Shown here: positions 24,927-32,193 of the stretch, one piece after another
Numbering within the stretch: position 1 is the stretch's first letter
How the letters are laid out: every line of letters begins with the position of its first letter
Origin: an uncultured Clostridia bacterium
GTDB lineage: Bacteria; Bacillota; Clostridia; Oscillospirales; Oscillospiraceae
Direction of reading: 5' to 3'
Assembly (NCBI GenBank): GCA_946531435.1
Contig: CAMNAO010000018.1
Location: forward strand, 1 to 32,193
Length of the DNA stretch: 32,193 bases
Notes under the pieces: generated by a model
The model's database searches: none
The model's input: only the letters and a program-made list of their open reading frames with translations
Told to the model about the DNA's origin: nothing
Made by a program: the position numbers and the translations under genes

Positions 24927-27272
24927 ATGACGAGCCTTTGCAACGATTGGGAGTTCACCCCCCGGTGGACGCCCGAATATGCCCTGGGAGAGGGCGCGGG
25001 TGAGGCGGTGCGGCTTCCCCATACGGTCAGGGAGCTGCCCCTCCACTACTCTCTCAATGAGGATTATGAGATGGTCTCCGGTTATCGGCGTACCCTGCAT
25101 ATCCCAGCCGAGTGGAAGGGGCGCCGGATCTTCCTGCAATTCGACGGCGCGGCCCACATCGCCGCCGTCTATCTGGACGGCCGGGAAATCGCCACGCACC
25201 GCTGCGGCTACACCGCCTTCCGGGTGGAGCTCACCGACGAGGTCCGCTATGGGGAGGACTGTCTCCTTGCCGTCCGGCTGGACAGCACCGAAAACGGCTC
25301 CGTGCCGCCTTTCGGCTTTGTCATCGATTATCTTACCTTCGGCGGCCTCTATCGAGAGGCCTGGCTGGACGTCCGTCCCCAGAATTTCGTGGAGGACATT
25401 TTCGTCTTTGCCGACGACAAGGGCAAGGCGGAAATCAACGTCACCACCACCTCCCCTGCCGGCACCCTCACCGTGGAGATCCTGGACAGCACAGGCAAGG
25501 TGCTGGCCAGCCAGGAGGGGAAGGACCGCAGGATGACCCTCTCCATTCCCGAGGCGCAGCCCTGGACGGTGGAGGAGCCCAGACTCTACACCTGCCGCGC
25601 CCGCCTTGCCTACGCCGGAGAGAGCGATGAGAAGTCGGTGCGCTTCGGCTTCCGCTCGGTGCGTTTTGCCGCCGACGGCTTCTATCTTAATGAGGAAAAG
25701 ACCTTCCTCCGGGGCCTCAACCGGCACCAGAGCTTCCCCTATCTGGGCTATGCCGCGCCGGCCTCCCTCCAGCGGGAGGACGCCCGGATTCTGAAGGAGG
25801 AGCTGCAGGTCAATGCCGTCCGTACCTCCCACTATCCCCAGAGCCAGCATTTTCTGGACGCCTGCGACGAGCTGGGACTTCTGGTTTTCACTGAGATCCC
25901 CGGCTGGCAGCACATCGGCGACGAGGCATGGAAGGAGCAGGCCTGCGAGAACGTGCGGGAGATGGTGACCCAATATCGCAACCATCCCAGCATCGTGCTG
26001 TGGGGCGTCCGCATCAATGAGAGCCAGGACGACGATGACTTCTACCGCCGCACCAATCAAATCTGCCATGAGCTGGATCCCTCCCGCCCCACCAGCGGCG
26101 TCCGTTATCTGGAGAAGAGCAGCCTTTTAGAGGACGTCCATGCCTTCAACGACTTCAGCCATGAGGGCAATAACCCCGGCTGCAAGCCCAAAAAGAAGGT
26201 CACCAAGGACATGAAGAAGGCTCTCCTCATTTCCGAGCACAGCGGGCACATGTTCCCCACCAAGTCCTTCGACCCCTGGGAAAAGCGCCAGGCCCACGCC
26301 CTGCGCCACGCCCGGGTGCTGAATGACGCCATGGCCGACGGAGAACACGCGGGCTGTTTCGGCTGGTGCATGTTCGACTACAACACCCACAAGGACTTCG
26401 GCTCCGGCGACCGGATCTGCTACCACGGGGTGCTGGATTCCTTCCGCAACCCCAAGCTGGCCGCCGCCCTCTATGCCAGCCAGGGTGAGAGCGCCCCGGT
26501 GCTGGAGGTGGGCAGCAATCTGGACATCGGTGACTATCCCGCCGGGCACACCGGCACCACCTACGTCTTCTCCAACGCGGAGGAGGTGCGGCTCTACAAA
26601 AATGACGTTTTTGTAGCCACCCTGCCCGCTTCGGAATTCGGCGCCCTCCCCCACGGCCCCCGTCCGGTGGCGGACACCATCGGTGAACTGCTCAAAACCC
26701 AGGAGGGCTTTACCGGGAAGAAGGAAGAGATCCTTCACCGCTGCCTCAATGCCGCCGCGGAACACGGCCTCGCCGGGCTCGGATTTGCGGACAAGCTGCG
26801 GATGGGCTGGGTCATGCTCCGCTACCGTATGACCTTTGCCGACGGCGTCGCTCTCTATGGCAAATACGTGGGCAACTGGGGCGGTGAGGCCACCCGCTGG
26901 CGCTTTGACGCCCTGAAGGGCGGCGAGGTGGTGGCTTCGGTCACCCATCGGCCCGGCTCCAGGCTGCATCTGGAGGTCACCCCCAGTGCGTCGGCGCTGC
27001 ACGACGGCATTGCCGACGGCGGCGCCTACGACGCCCTGGCGCTGCGGGTGCGGATCCTGGATGAAAACGGCACCGTGGCCAGCTATGCCCAGCTGCCGGT
27101 CACCTTCACTGTCGAGGGACCCTTAAAGCGGGTCGGTCCCCAGACCGTCACCGCCGAGGGCGGCATGTGCGGCAGCTATTTCCTCACCGCCGGCGTCTCC
27201 GGGCCCGCTGCCGTGACGGTTTCCGCCGAGGGGCTGGAGCCCGTCAGCGTGAGCATTCCCGTAGAGGCGTAA
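24927..27272 (+). CDS. Glycoside hydrolase family 2 enzyme (beta-galactosidase/beta-glucuronidase group)
   Basis: A 781-residue enzyme without signal peptide, so cytoplasmic. The ATG at 24927 has GGAGG five bases upstream. Residues 1-150 form the jelly-roll sugar-binding domain, about 151-245 the immunoglobulin-like domain, and about 246-515 the catalytic barrel. Glu365 in VLWGVRINES is the expected acid/base, and Glu437 in LISEHSGHMFP the likely nucleophile. The tail of about 270 residues adds an immunoglobulin-like domain broken by a helical stretch (about 590-640) and a further beta domain. The neighbouring MelB-like symporter and alpha-galactosidase favour beta-galactosides as substrates, but beta-glucuronides or other beta-linked sugars remain possible. 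Confidence 0.92.
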   Translation: MTSLCNDWEFTPRWTPEYALGEGAGEAVRLPHTVRELPLHYSLNEDYEMVSGYRRTLHIPAEWKGRRIFLQFDGAAHIAAVYLDGREIATHRCGYTAFRVELTDEVRYGEDCLLAVRLDSTENGSVPPFGFVIDYLTFGGLYREAWLDVRPQNFVEDIFVFADDKGKAEINVTTTSPAGTLTVEILDSTGKVLASQEGKDRRMTLSIPEAQPWTVEEPRLYTCRARLAYAGESDEKSVRFGFRSVRFAADGFYLNEEKTFLRGLNRHQSFPYLGYAAPASLQREDARILKEELQVNAVRTSHYPQSQHFLDACDELGLLVFTEIPGWQHIGDEAWKEQACENVREMVTQYRNHPSIVLWGVRINESQDDDDFYRRTNQICHELDPSRPTSGVRYLEKSSLLEDVHAFNDFSHEGNNPGCKPKKKVTKDMKKALLISEHSGHMFPTKSFDPWEKRQAHALRHARVLNDAMADGEHAGCFGWCMFDYNTHKDFGSGDRICYHGVLDSFRNPKLAAALYASQGESAPVLEVGSNLDIGDYPAGHTGTTYVFSNAEEVRLYKNDVFVATLPASEFGALPHGPRPVADTIGELLKTQEGFTGKKEEILHRCLNAAAEHGLAGLGFADKLRMGWVMLRYRMTFADGVALYGKYVGNWGGEATRWRFDALKGGEVVASVTHRPGSRLHLEVTPSASALHDGIADGGAYDALALRVRILDENGTVASYAQLPVTFTVEGPLKRVGPQTVTAEGGMCGSYFLTAGVSGPAAVTVSAEGLEPVSVSIPVEA

Positions 27273-27388
27273 AAAGTCGGTTATCCTTCCGGGGGAAGGG
27301 CCTCCCCTCCCCGAAGTTTCCAAGACGCCACATCCATGCAATCAGGCCCCGGCAGATCCCATGTACATTATCATTTAGGAGGAGCAAT

Positions 27389-28765
27389 ATGAAGCTTTCC
27401 ATCCGCGAGAAGATCGCCTTCGGCATCGGCGCCGTAGGCAAGGACATGGTTTACGCCCTGTCCGCCAGCTACGTCATGTACTACTATAAGGACGTGATCG
27501 GCTTAAACTCCACCTTTGTGGGGCTTATCCTGATGATCGCCCGGGTCTTTGACGCCGTCAACGATCCCTTCATGGGCATTCTGGTGGCCAAGACCCGCAC
27601 CAAATGGGGCCGCTTCCGTCCCTGGCTCTTTACCGGAACCGTGCTGAACGCCTTCGTGCTCTATGCCCTCTTCGCCGCCCCCAATGTAGGGGACGCAGGC
27701 ATGATGGTCTACTTCTCCGTCATCTATATCCTCTGGGGTGTGACCTACACCATGATGGATATTCCCTACTGGTCCATGATCCCCGCCATCACCTCCACCC
27801 CCGCGGATACGGAGAACCTCTCCGTCATCGGCCGTACCTGCGCCGGTGTGGGCTCCGCCATCATGGCCATGGGCACCGTTATGGGCGTCAAGCTTCTGGG
27901 CGGCGGCTCCGAGCGGGAGGGCTTCCGTGTGGTGGCTCTCATCGTCTCCGCCATCTTCGTCATCACGGAAGTCATCTGCTGCCTCACCGTGAAGGAGCAG
28001 TCTGAGAGCCGGATGAAGACCGCCACTATCAAAGAGATGTTTAAAGCCCTCTTCTCCAACGACCAGGCCCTGGTGGTGGTACTGGGCATCGTGCTCATCA
28101 ATTCCTCCCTGTATCTCACATCCAACCTGATCATCTACTTCTTCAAGTACGACATGGGCGGCGCAAACTGGGAAGAAAACTACACTCTCTTCTCCACCGT
28201 GGGCGGCGCCTTCCAGATCCTGGGCATGATGATCCTCTACCCCGTGCTGCGGAAAAAGATGGACAACATCTCTATTTTCCGCACCTCCCTCTTCATGGCT
28301 ATGGCGGGGTACCTCATCATCCTGGCCCTGTGTCTCGTGGGTCTCTCCGGCAACCTCATTCTGATCTGCATTCCCGGCATTCTGGTCTTCGCGGCCAACG
28401 GTATGCTCTCCGTGCTCACCACCGTTTTCCTCTCCAACTCCGTGGACTACGGTGAGCTGAAGACCGGTCAGCGGGATGAAAGCGTTATCTTCTCCATGCA
28501 GACCTTTGTGGTCAAGGCCGCCTCCGGCGTCAGCGTGTTCATCGCCGGTCTGGGGCTGGATCTCATTGGCCTGAAGCGTGACACCGAGTCTGCGGAAGCC
28601 ATCTTCGAGCCCAGCACCGGCACCATTTTGGGCCTGCGGCTCCTTATGACCATTATGCCCATCATTGTCCTCGTCTGCGCCTTCCTCTTCTTCATGAAGA
28701 AGTTCAAGCTCACCGACGAGGTGGTGGCCGCCAACTCCAGGGAACTGGCTGAGAGGGCGAAGTGA
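27389..28765 (+). CDS. MelB-like glycoside:cation symporter (GPH family)
   Basis: A 458-residue, 12-helix transporter of the GPH branch of the major facilitator superfamily. AGGAGG lies six bases before the ATG. Residues known to matter in MelB are at the same numbers: Lys18-Asp19 in the sugar site, Asp55 and Asp59 (RVFDAVNDPFMG) in the cation site, and Asp124 (YTMMDIPYW). This supports sodium-, lithium- or proton-coupled uptake of an alpha- or beta-galactoside. It follows the GH2 gene by 116 bases and overlaps the GH36 gene by one base (TGATG), placing uptake and both hydrolases in one operon. Confidence 0.93.
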   Translation: MKLSIREKIAFGIGAVGKDMVYALSASYVMYYYKDVIGLNSTFVGLILMIARVFDAVNDPFMGILVAKTRTKWGRFRPWLFTGTVLNAFVLYALFAAPNVGDAGMMVYFSVIYILWGVTYTMMDIPYWSMIPAITSTPADTENLSVIGRTCAGVGSAIMAMGTVMGVKLLGGGSEREGFRVVALIVSAIFVITEVICCLTVKEQSESRMKTATIKEMFKALFSNDQALVVVLGIVLINSSLYLTSNLIIYFFKYDMGGANWEENYTLFSTVGGAFQILGMMILYPVLRKKMDNISIFRTSLFMAMAGYLIILALCLVGLSGNLILICIPGILVFAANGMLSVLTTVFLSNSVDYGELKTGQRDESVIFSMQTFVVKAASGVSVFIAGLGLDLIGLKRDTESAEAIFEPSTGTILGLRLLMTIMPIIVLVCAFLFFMKKFKLTDEVVAANSRELAERAK

Positions 28766-30363
28766 TGGCTGAACTGCAGTATGAGGTGCAGGTGAGCGTG
28801 ACCGACGGCGTCACTGCCTTCGTAGGCAAGCTTCCCCTGCGTAACGGCGAGAACCGTCTCGCCTGTGACCTGCCCCGGGGCCATATAAAGAGCATCACCG
28901 CCACCCTGCCCCTCACCCTCACCCCCGGGGAAAAGATCTTTATGAACGGCTTCCAGACCTGGACCTTCTGCCCGGAATACGACGTGGACAGCAGGATCCG
29001 GAGCCTGAGGCACCTGCCCGCCGCCGGGGTCCGGCACTTCGGTCTGGACCGCTACGGGGACAACTACTTCGTGGACTATCCCGAAAAGAAGGGCGTCACC
29101 CACGGGGAGAGCTACTGCTACTTCCGTCTGGGGGAGCGCTACCGCCTCTTTGCCTCCCTGGATGAGAAGCCGGGCTACACCCTCTTTCAATACGACGCGG
29201 AGGCCGCCCGTCTCACCATCCGGCGGGATGCCGAGGGCCTTCGCTGCCAGGGGACCTTCCATGCTTTGGACCTCTTTTACGCCGAGGGAACGGAGAAGGA
29301 GGTCTTTGACGCCTGGTTCCGGGCCCTGGCCATCTCCCCCCGGACGAATAAAAAACTGGCGGGCTACTCCAGCTGGTACAACCGGTATCAGGCCATCTCT
29401 CAGGACACCATTCTCAGCGACCTGGAGAGCTGCGCCGGGGTATTGGAGCCCGGTGACCTCTTCCAGATCGACGACGGATGGGAGCCCGCCATCGGCGACT
29501 GGCTGGAGCCCGACGGGAAGAAGTTCCCCGGGGGCATGAAAGAGGCCGCTGACAAGATCCATGAACAGGGCTTTTTGGCGGGGCTGTGGCTGGCTCCCTT
29601 TGTGGCGGAGAAGAACTCCGCCCTGTATCAGGAGCACCCCGACTGGTTTTATCTCCACGAGGGCAAGCCCTGGTTCTGCGGCTCCAACTGGAGCGGCTTT
29701 TACGCCCTGGACATCGACAAGCCGGAGGTCATAGACTATTTAAAGCGGGTCTTTGACCGGGTTTTGAACGAGTGGGGCTTTGACCTTTTGAAGCTGGACT
29801 TCCTCTATGGCGCCGCCCCCTTCGGCAGCGAGGCAGAGAGCCGGGCGGGCCGGATGATCCGGGCCATGGAGCTTCTGCGGTCCCTCTGCGGCGACAAGCT
29901 CATTCTGGGCTGCGGCGTGCCGCTGATGCCCGCCTTCGGCCTCGTGGACTACTGCCGCGTCAGCTGCGACGTGGGCCTGGACTGGGACGGAAGCTGGCTG
30001 ATGCAGCAGACCCACCGGGAACGGGTCTCCACCCGGCAGGCCATTCTCAACAGCATCTTCCGGCGGGAGCTTAACGGCCGCGCCTTTTACAGCGATCCCG
30101 ACGTCTTCTTCCTCCGGGAGAAGAATTTGAAGCTGAAAAAGGATGAGAAGAACGCCCTCGCCACCGTTTGCAGTCTTTTCGGCGGGATGATGCTCACCTC
30201 GGACAGCATGGGTGAATACACCGAGGAAGCGCGTCAGAAGTGTCAGCAGCTCCGCCGGAACCGGGACGCCGCAGGGCTCCGGGTGGAGGCGGATGAACCG
30301 GGCGTCATCACCCTGAGCTTCCGCTTGGGCGGAAAGGTTCACCGCTGCACCCTGCGTCTCTGA
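28765..30363 (+). CDS. Alpha-galactosidase-type glycoside hydrolase (GH36/clan GH-D)
   Basis: A 532-residue cytoplasmic enzyme. Residues 1-190 form the N-terminal beta-sandwich, and about 195-470 the catalytic barrel. YSSWYNRY (201-208), QIDDGWEP (234-241) and LAGLWLAPF (271-279) are clan GH-D blocks. Asp345 in LLKLDFLYGA is the likely nucleophile, and Asp402 in RVSCDVGLDW the likely acid/base. It is shorter than the ~730-residue bacterial AgaA type and resembles the compact GH36 subgroup with KLDFLY. The ATG at 28765 overlaps the symporter stop. It should release galactose from melibiose or raffinose-type sugars imported by its neighbour. Confidence 0.9.
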   Translation: MAELQYEVQVSVTDGVTAFVGKLPLRNGENRLACDLPRGHIKSITATLPLTLTPGEKIFMNGFQTWTFCPEYDVDSRIRSLRHLPAAGVRHFGLDRYGDNYFVDYPEKKGVTHGESYCYFRLGERYRLFASLDEKPGYTLFQYDAEAARLTIRRDAEGLRCQGTFHALDLFYAEGTEKEVFDAWFRALAISPRTNKKLAGYSSWYNRYQAISQDTILSDLESCAGVLEPGDLFQIDDGWEPAIGDWLEPDGKKFPGGMKEAADKIHEQGFLAGLWLAPFVAEKNSALYQEHPDWFYLHEGKPWFCGSNWSGFYALDIDKPEVIDYLKRVFDRVLNEWGFDLLKLDFLYGAAPFGSEAESRAGRMIRAMELLRSLCGDKLILGCGVPLMPAFGLVDYCRVSCDVGLDWDGSWLMQQTHRERVSTRQAILNSIFRRELNGRAFYSDPDVFFLREKNLKLKKDEKNALATVCSLFGGMMLTSDSMGEYTEEARQKCQQLRRNRDAAGLRVEADEPGVITLSFRLGGKVHRCTLRL

Positions 30364-30428
30364 TTCAGGAAACAAACCCGAGCGTGTTGCAAAATGCCAT
30401 GCAACGTTATTGTAATGAAAGAATCCGT

Positions 30429-30509
30429 GGGGGCCGTCGAGGGCGCCGGCCCCTACAGGGCGCTCTGCCGTCTTACGTCCCTTGTAGGGGACGGCCCCCG
30501 GACGTCCCG
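30429..30509. repeat. Two CCCCTAC-type palindromic repeats in opposite orientation
   Basis: 30429-30457 has nearly the same core as 236-268 (CCGTCGAGGGCGCCGG), and its CCCCTAC edge lies on the right. 30481-30509 begins with TTGTAGGGGACG and pairs with CGTCCC, so it is inverted. Confidence 0.65.
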
Positions 30510-30560
30510 TTTGAGAGGCTCCCGGCAAACTGCCTTTCTTATATCGCGGCGCGTCCGCAG

Positions 30561-30673
30561 GTGACGATTGCGAGGCTCCAGATCGCATCCTGGTCTAATC
30601 CCTCTTGGAGAAGACGAGGCAACGGATCCCTCCGCCCGCCACCAGTGCCGCAGCGCTGGTTTCGGAATGACAG
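30561..30673. repeat. Degenerate GATTGCGAGG ... GGAATGACAGG repeat
   Basis: It begins GTGACGATTGCGAGG, carries ACGAGGCAACGGATCC in the middle and ends TTTCGGAATGACAGG. These pieces resemble the two ends of the repeat at 3816-3854. It has no coding content. Confidence 0.45.
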
Positions 30674-30720
30674 GCTTTCTGCATTTTGCAACACTCCCTC
30701 TTTTTATCGGAGATAGTACC

Positions 30721-31395
30721 ATGAAGCATGAAAAACTACGCATTCTGATCCCCACCATCGCCGAGGTGCCCAATTACTTAAATGCCCTCACCGCTCTGGG
30801 GGCTGCCCCCGAGGCCCTGGACCGGCCCGTGGGCCCCGACAGCTACGACGGCCTGCTGCTGCCCGGCGGCGGGGACATCGACCCCCAACGCTACGGGCAG
30901 GAAGTAAACGGCTCCCGCTGGGTGAAGCCGGAGCTGGACGCGCTGCAGTTCGCCGTTCTGGACGCCTTTGTGAAGGCAAAAAAGCCCGTCTTCGGCATCT
31001 GCCGGGGGCATCAGCTTTTGAACGTCTATTTCGGCGGCAGCCTCCTTCAGGACATTGAAAGCCCCATCCAACACTCCCCCGTCACCAGGGGCGTGGACAG
31101 CGCCCACCCCATCCGGGCGGAGAAGGGAAGCTGGCTTTTTGCCCTCCATGGCGGGCATTTCACCACCAACAGCGCCCACCACCAGGGCGTGGATCGGCTG
31201 GGCGACGGCCTTACGGCCATCGCCTTCGCGGAGGACGGGGTCGTGGAGGCCAGCCAGCACAGTTCCCTTCCCATCTGGAGCGTTCAGTATCATCCGGAGC
31301 GGATGTGCTTTTCCCACCGGCGGGAGGATACCGTGGACGGCAGCGCGGAGCTTGCCTTTTTCCTGGACCGATGCCGGGAGCATAGGGATCAATAA
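30721..31395 (+). CDS. Class I glutamine-amidotransferase-like hydrolase (peptidase C26)
   Basis: A 224-residue cytoplasmic protein of the gamma-glutamyl hydrolase group (PuuD-like). LLLPGGGDIDP (45-55) and GICRGHQLLN (92-101) with nucleophile Cys94, plus QYHPE with His191 and Glu193, give the complete catalytic triad. Relatives hydrolyse gamma-glutamyl bonds, as in gamma-glutamyl-GABA; the substrate here is not shown by context. The ATG at 30721 has GGAGA upstream; a longer frame to the left runs through the repeats. It converges on the sugar ABC ATPase gene. Confidence 0.9.
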   Translation: MKHEKLRILIPTIAEVPNYLNALTALGAAPEALDRPVGPDSYDGLLLPGGGDIDPQRYGQEVNGSRWVKPELDALQFAVLDAFVKAKKPVFGICRGHQLLNVYFGGSLLQDIESPIQHSPVTRGVDSAHPIRAEKGSWLFALHGGHFTTNSAHHQGVDRLGDGLTAIAFAEDGVVEASQHSSLPIWSVQYHPERMCFSHRREDTVDGSAELAFFLDRCREHRDQ

Positions 31396-31430
31396 AGCGC
31401 GGGGGCTCCGCCCCTCATAACGGTACAATC

Positions 31431-31476
31431 AAAAAAGCAAGAGGCATATACGCAATGGCTGCGCATATGCCTCTTG
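31431..31476 (-). terminator. Intrinsic terminator of the sugar ABC ATPase gene
   Basis: CAAGAGGCATAT (31438-31449) and ATATGCCTCTTG (31465-31476) are perfect complements, with a further inner CGCA/TGCG pairing. On the minus strand the stem is followed by CTTTTTTGATT. On the plus strand it may also end the C26 gene, though its T-run there is weak. Confidence 0.85.
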
Positions 31477-31492
31477 TTCTCATTGTTTCGTA

Positions 31493-32193
31493 TCAGTTCA
31501 GAAGGTTCTCGGTAGTCTCGGGATCGAAGAAGTGCATGACCTTTCCTTCAAAGGTGATCCAGACCTTTGCGCCCTGGACGAGGTTCTTCCGCTCCTCATT
31601 CGACAGGTTGATGGTGGGCACGCGGACCACGAGACGGGTGCCGTCCTCCGTATAGACGTGGAGGTGGACCTCGGAGCCCATCATCTCATTGACCTCCAGC
31701 GTGCAGGGGATGGCGCCGGGGCCCTCCTTCGTCAGGACCACATGCTCGGGACGGACGCCCAGGGCAATCTTTTGGGAGCCAACGCCCTTGTCCTTCAGCG
31801 CCTCCGCCTTCTCCCCTTCCACAGGAAGAAGAACGCCAAAGGGCTTCACATAGTACTTGCCGCCCTCCTTGGCGAGCTCCGTCTCGATGATGTTCATCTG
31901 CGGGGCGCCGATGAAGCCCGCCACGAACAGGTTCTTGGGCATCTCGAAGACCTCCGTGGGGGTGCCCACCTGCTGGATATAGCCGTCCTTCATGATGACG
32001 ATGCGGTCGCCCAGGGTCATGGCCTCGGTCTGGTCATGGGTGACGTAGACGAAGGTGGTATCCAGCTTCTGCCTTAAAAGGATGATCTCGGCGCGCATCT
32101 GGTTCCGCAGCTTCGCGTCCAGGTTCGAGAGAGGCTCATCCATCAGGAAGACCTTGGAGTTGCGCACCATGGCGCGGCCGATGGCCACGCGCT
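31493..32193 (-). CDS. Sugar ABC transporter ATPase (MalK/MsmK/UgpC type), N-terminus cut by the window
   Basis: About 233 residues of the C-terminal part are visible. The frame continues past the window edge: the last bases encode R-V-A-I-G-R-A, the end of the signature motif LSGGQRQRVAIGRA. Walker [17 protein letters not shown] and the H-loop [17 protein letters not shown] are intact. The C-terminal TOBE/MalK regulatory domain includes GVRPEHV. In many Clostridia one such ATPase serves several sugar importers, so its partners need not be adjacent. It is the last gene of its transcript, followed by the terminator at 31431-31476. Confidence 0.93.
   Translation of the reverse strand, partial: RVAIGRAMVRNSKVFLMDEPLSNLDAKLRNQMRAEIILLRQKLDTTFVYVTHDQTEAMTLGDRIVIMKDGYIQQVGTPTEVFEMPKNLFVAGFIGAPQMNIIETELAKEGGKYYVKPFGVLLPVEGEKAEALKDKGVGSQKIALGVRPEHVVLTKEGPGAIPCTLEVNEMMGSEVHLHVYTEDGTRLVVRVPTINLSNEERKNLVQGAKVWITFEGKVMHFFDPETTENLLN

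Larger units (their letters stand above)
30384..30694. mobile_element. Candidate non-autonomous element with 14-bp terminal inverted repeats
   Basis: GTGTTGCAAAATGC at 30384-30397 and its exact reverse complement GCATTTTGCAACAC at 30681-30694 bracket 311 bases with no gene. The inside holds two CCCCTAC-type palindromes (30429-30457 and 30481-30509) and a degenerate GATTGCGAGG repeat (about 30561-30673). No target-site duplication is obvious. It could be a MITE-like insertion or a repeat nest with a chance long-range hairpin. Confidence 0.4.

Noticed and set aside
30364..30720. Decayed transposase or insertion sequence between the GH36 and C26 genes
   Set aside because: No transposase-like peptide is found in any frame; only short repeats and terminal inverted repeats are visible.

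Overview
The window reads as a chromosomal segment of a GC-rich, Gram-positive anaerobe of the class Clostridia, most likely an uncultured gut member of the Oscillospiraceae or a relative. This is inferred from strong AGGAGG-type ribosome binding sites, consensus sigma-A promoters, a lipobox lipoprotein, a lysine riboswitch, clostridial versions of the Aro enzymes, and many short palindromic repeats with a CCCCTACG edge between genes. No phage genes, transposase genes, rRNA or tRNA genes were found.

Layout. 1-453: repeat-filled intergenic DNA. 454-2815 (minus): a membrane-anchored protein of unknown function, coupled to a phosphodiester glycosidase-family protein. 3005-3694 (plus): deoC. 4133-12144 (minus): an eight-gene operon whose genes overlap by 1-4 bases, aroF-tyrA-aroB-aroA-aroC-pheA-aroE/K-aroQ. 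It covers the whole shikimate pathway plus the Phe and Tyr branches. It is preceded by a promoter, a 17-residue leader peptide with 4 Phe and 4 Tyr (12242-12295) and an intrinsic terminator, which together look like a classical attenuator. 12421-13734 (minus): lysA, preceded by a lysine riboswitch with its own terminator and promoter. 14234-14953 (plus): an AlkZ-related-like protein. 14954-15394: repeats and a terminator.

15395-23867 (minus) is the most unusual part: an oligopeptide-type ABC transporter operon in which several parts are structurally non-standard. The binding lipoprotein (771 aa) seems to carry at its N-terminus a segment that normally ends the family fold. The OppC permease holds about 300 residues of RCC1-like beta-propeller repeats in its first extracellular loop. 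The OppF ATPase has about 180 residues of predicted coiled coil between Walker A and the Q-loop. A 58-residue single-pass membrane protein closes the operon. A perfect consensus promoter drives it, and hairpins between the binding protein and the permeases probably set their ratio.

23972-24598 (minus): a four-helix membrane protein of unknown function. 24927-30363 (plus): a galactoside-use operon with a GH2 glycosidase, a MelB-like sugar:cation symporter and a GH36-type alpha-galactosidase. 30384-30694: a candidate non-autonomous element with 14-bp terminal inverted repeats. 30721-31395 (plus): a class I glutamine-amidotransferase-like (peptidase C26) hydrolase. 31493-32193 (minus, cut by the window edge): a MalK/MsmK/UgpC-type sugar ABC ATPase.

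Together the genes describe a cell that makes its own aromatic amino acids and lysine under amino-acid-sensing RNA control, imports peptides with an elaborate transporter, and takes up and splits alpha- and beta-galactosides in the cytoplasm.
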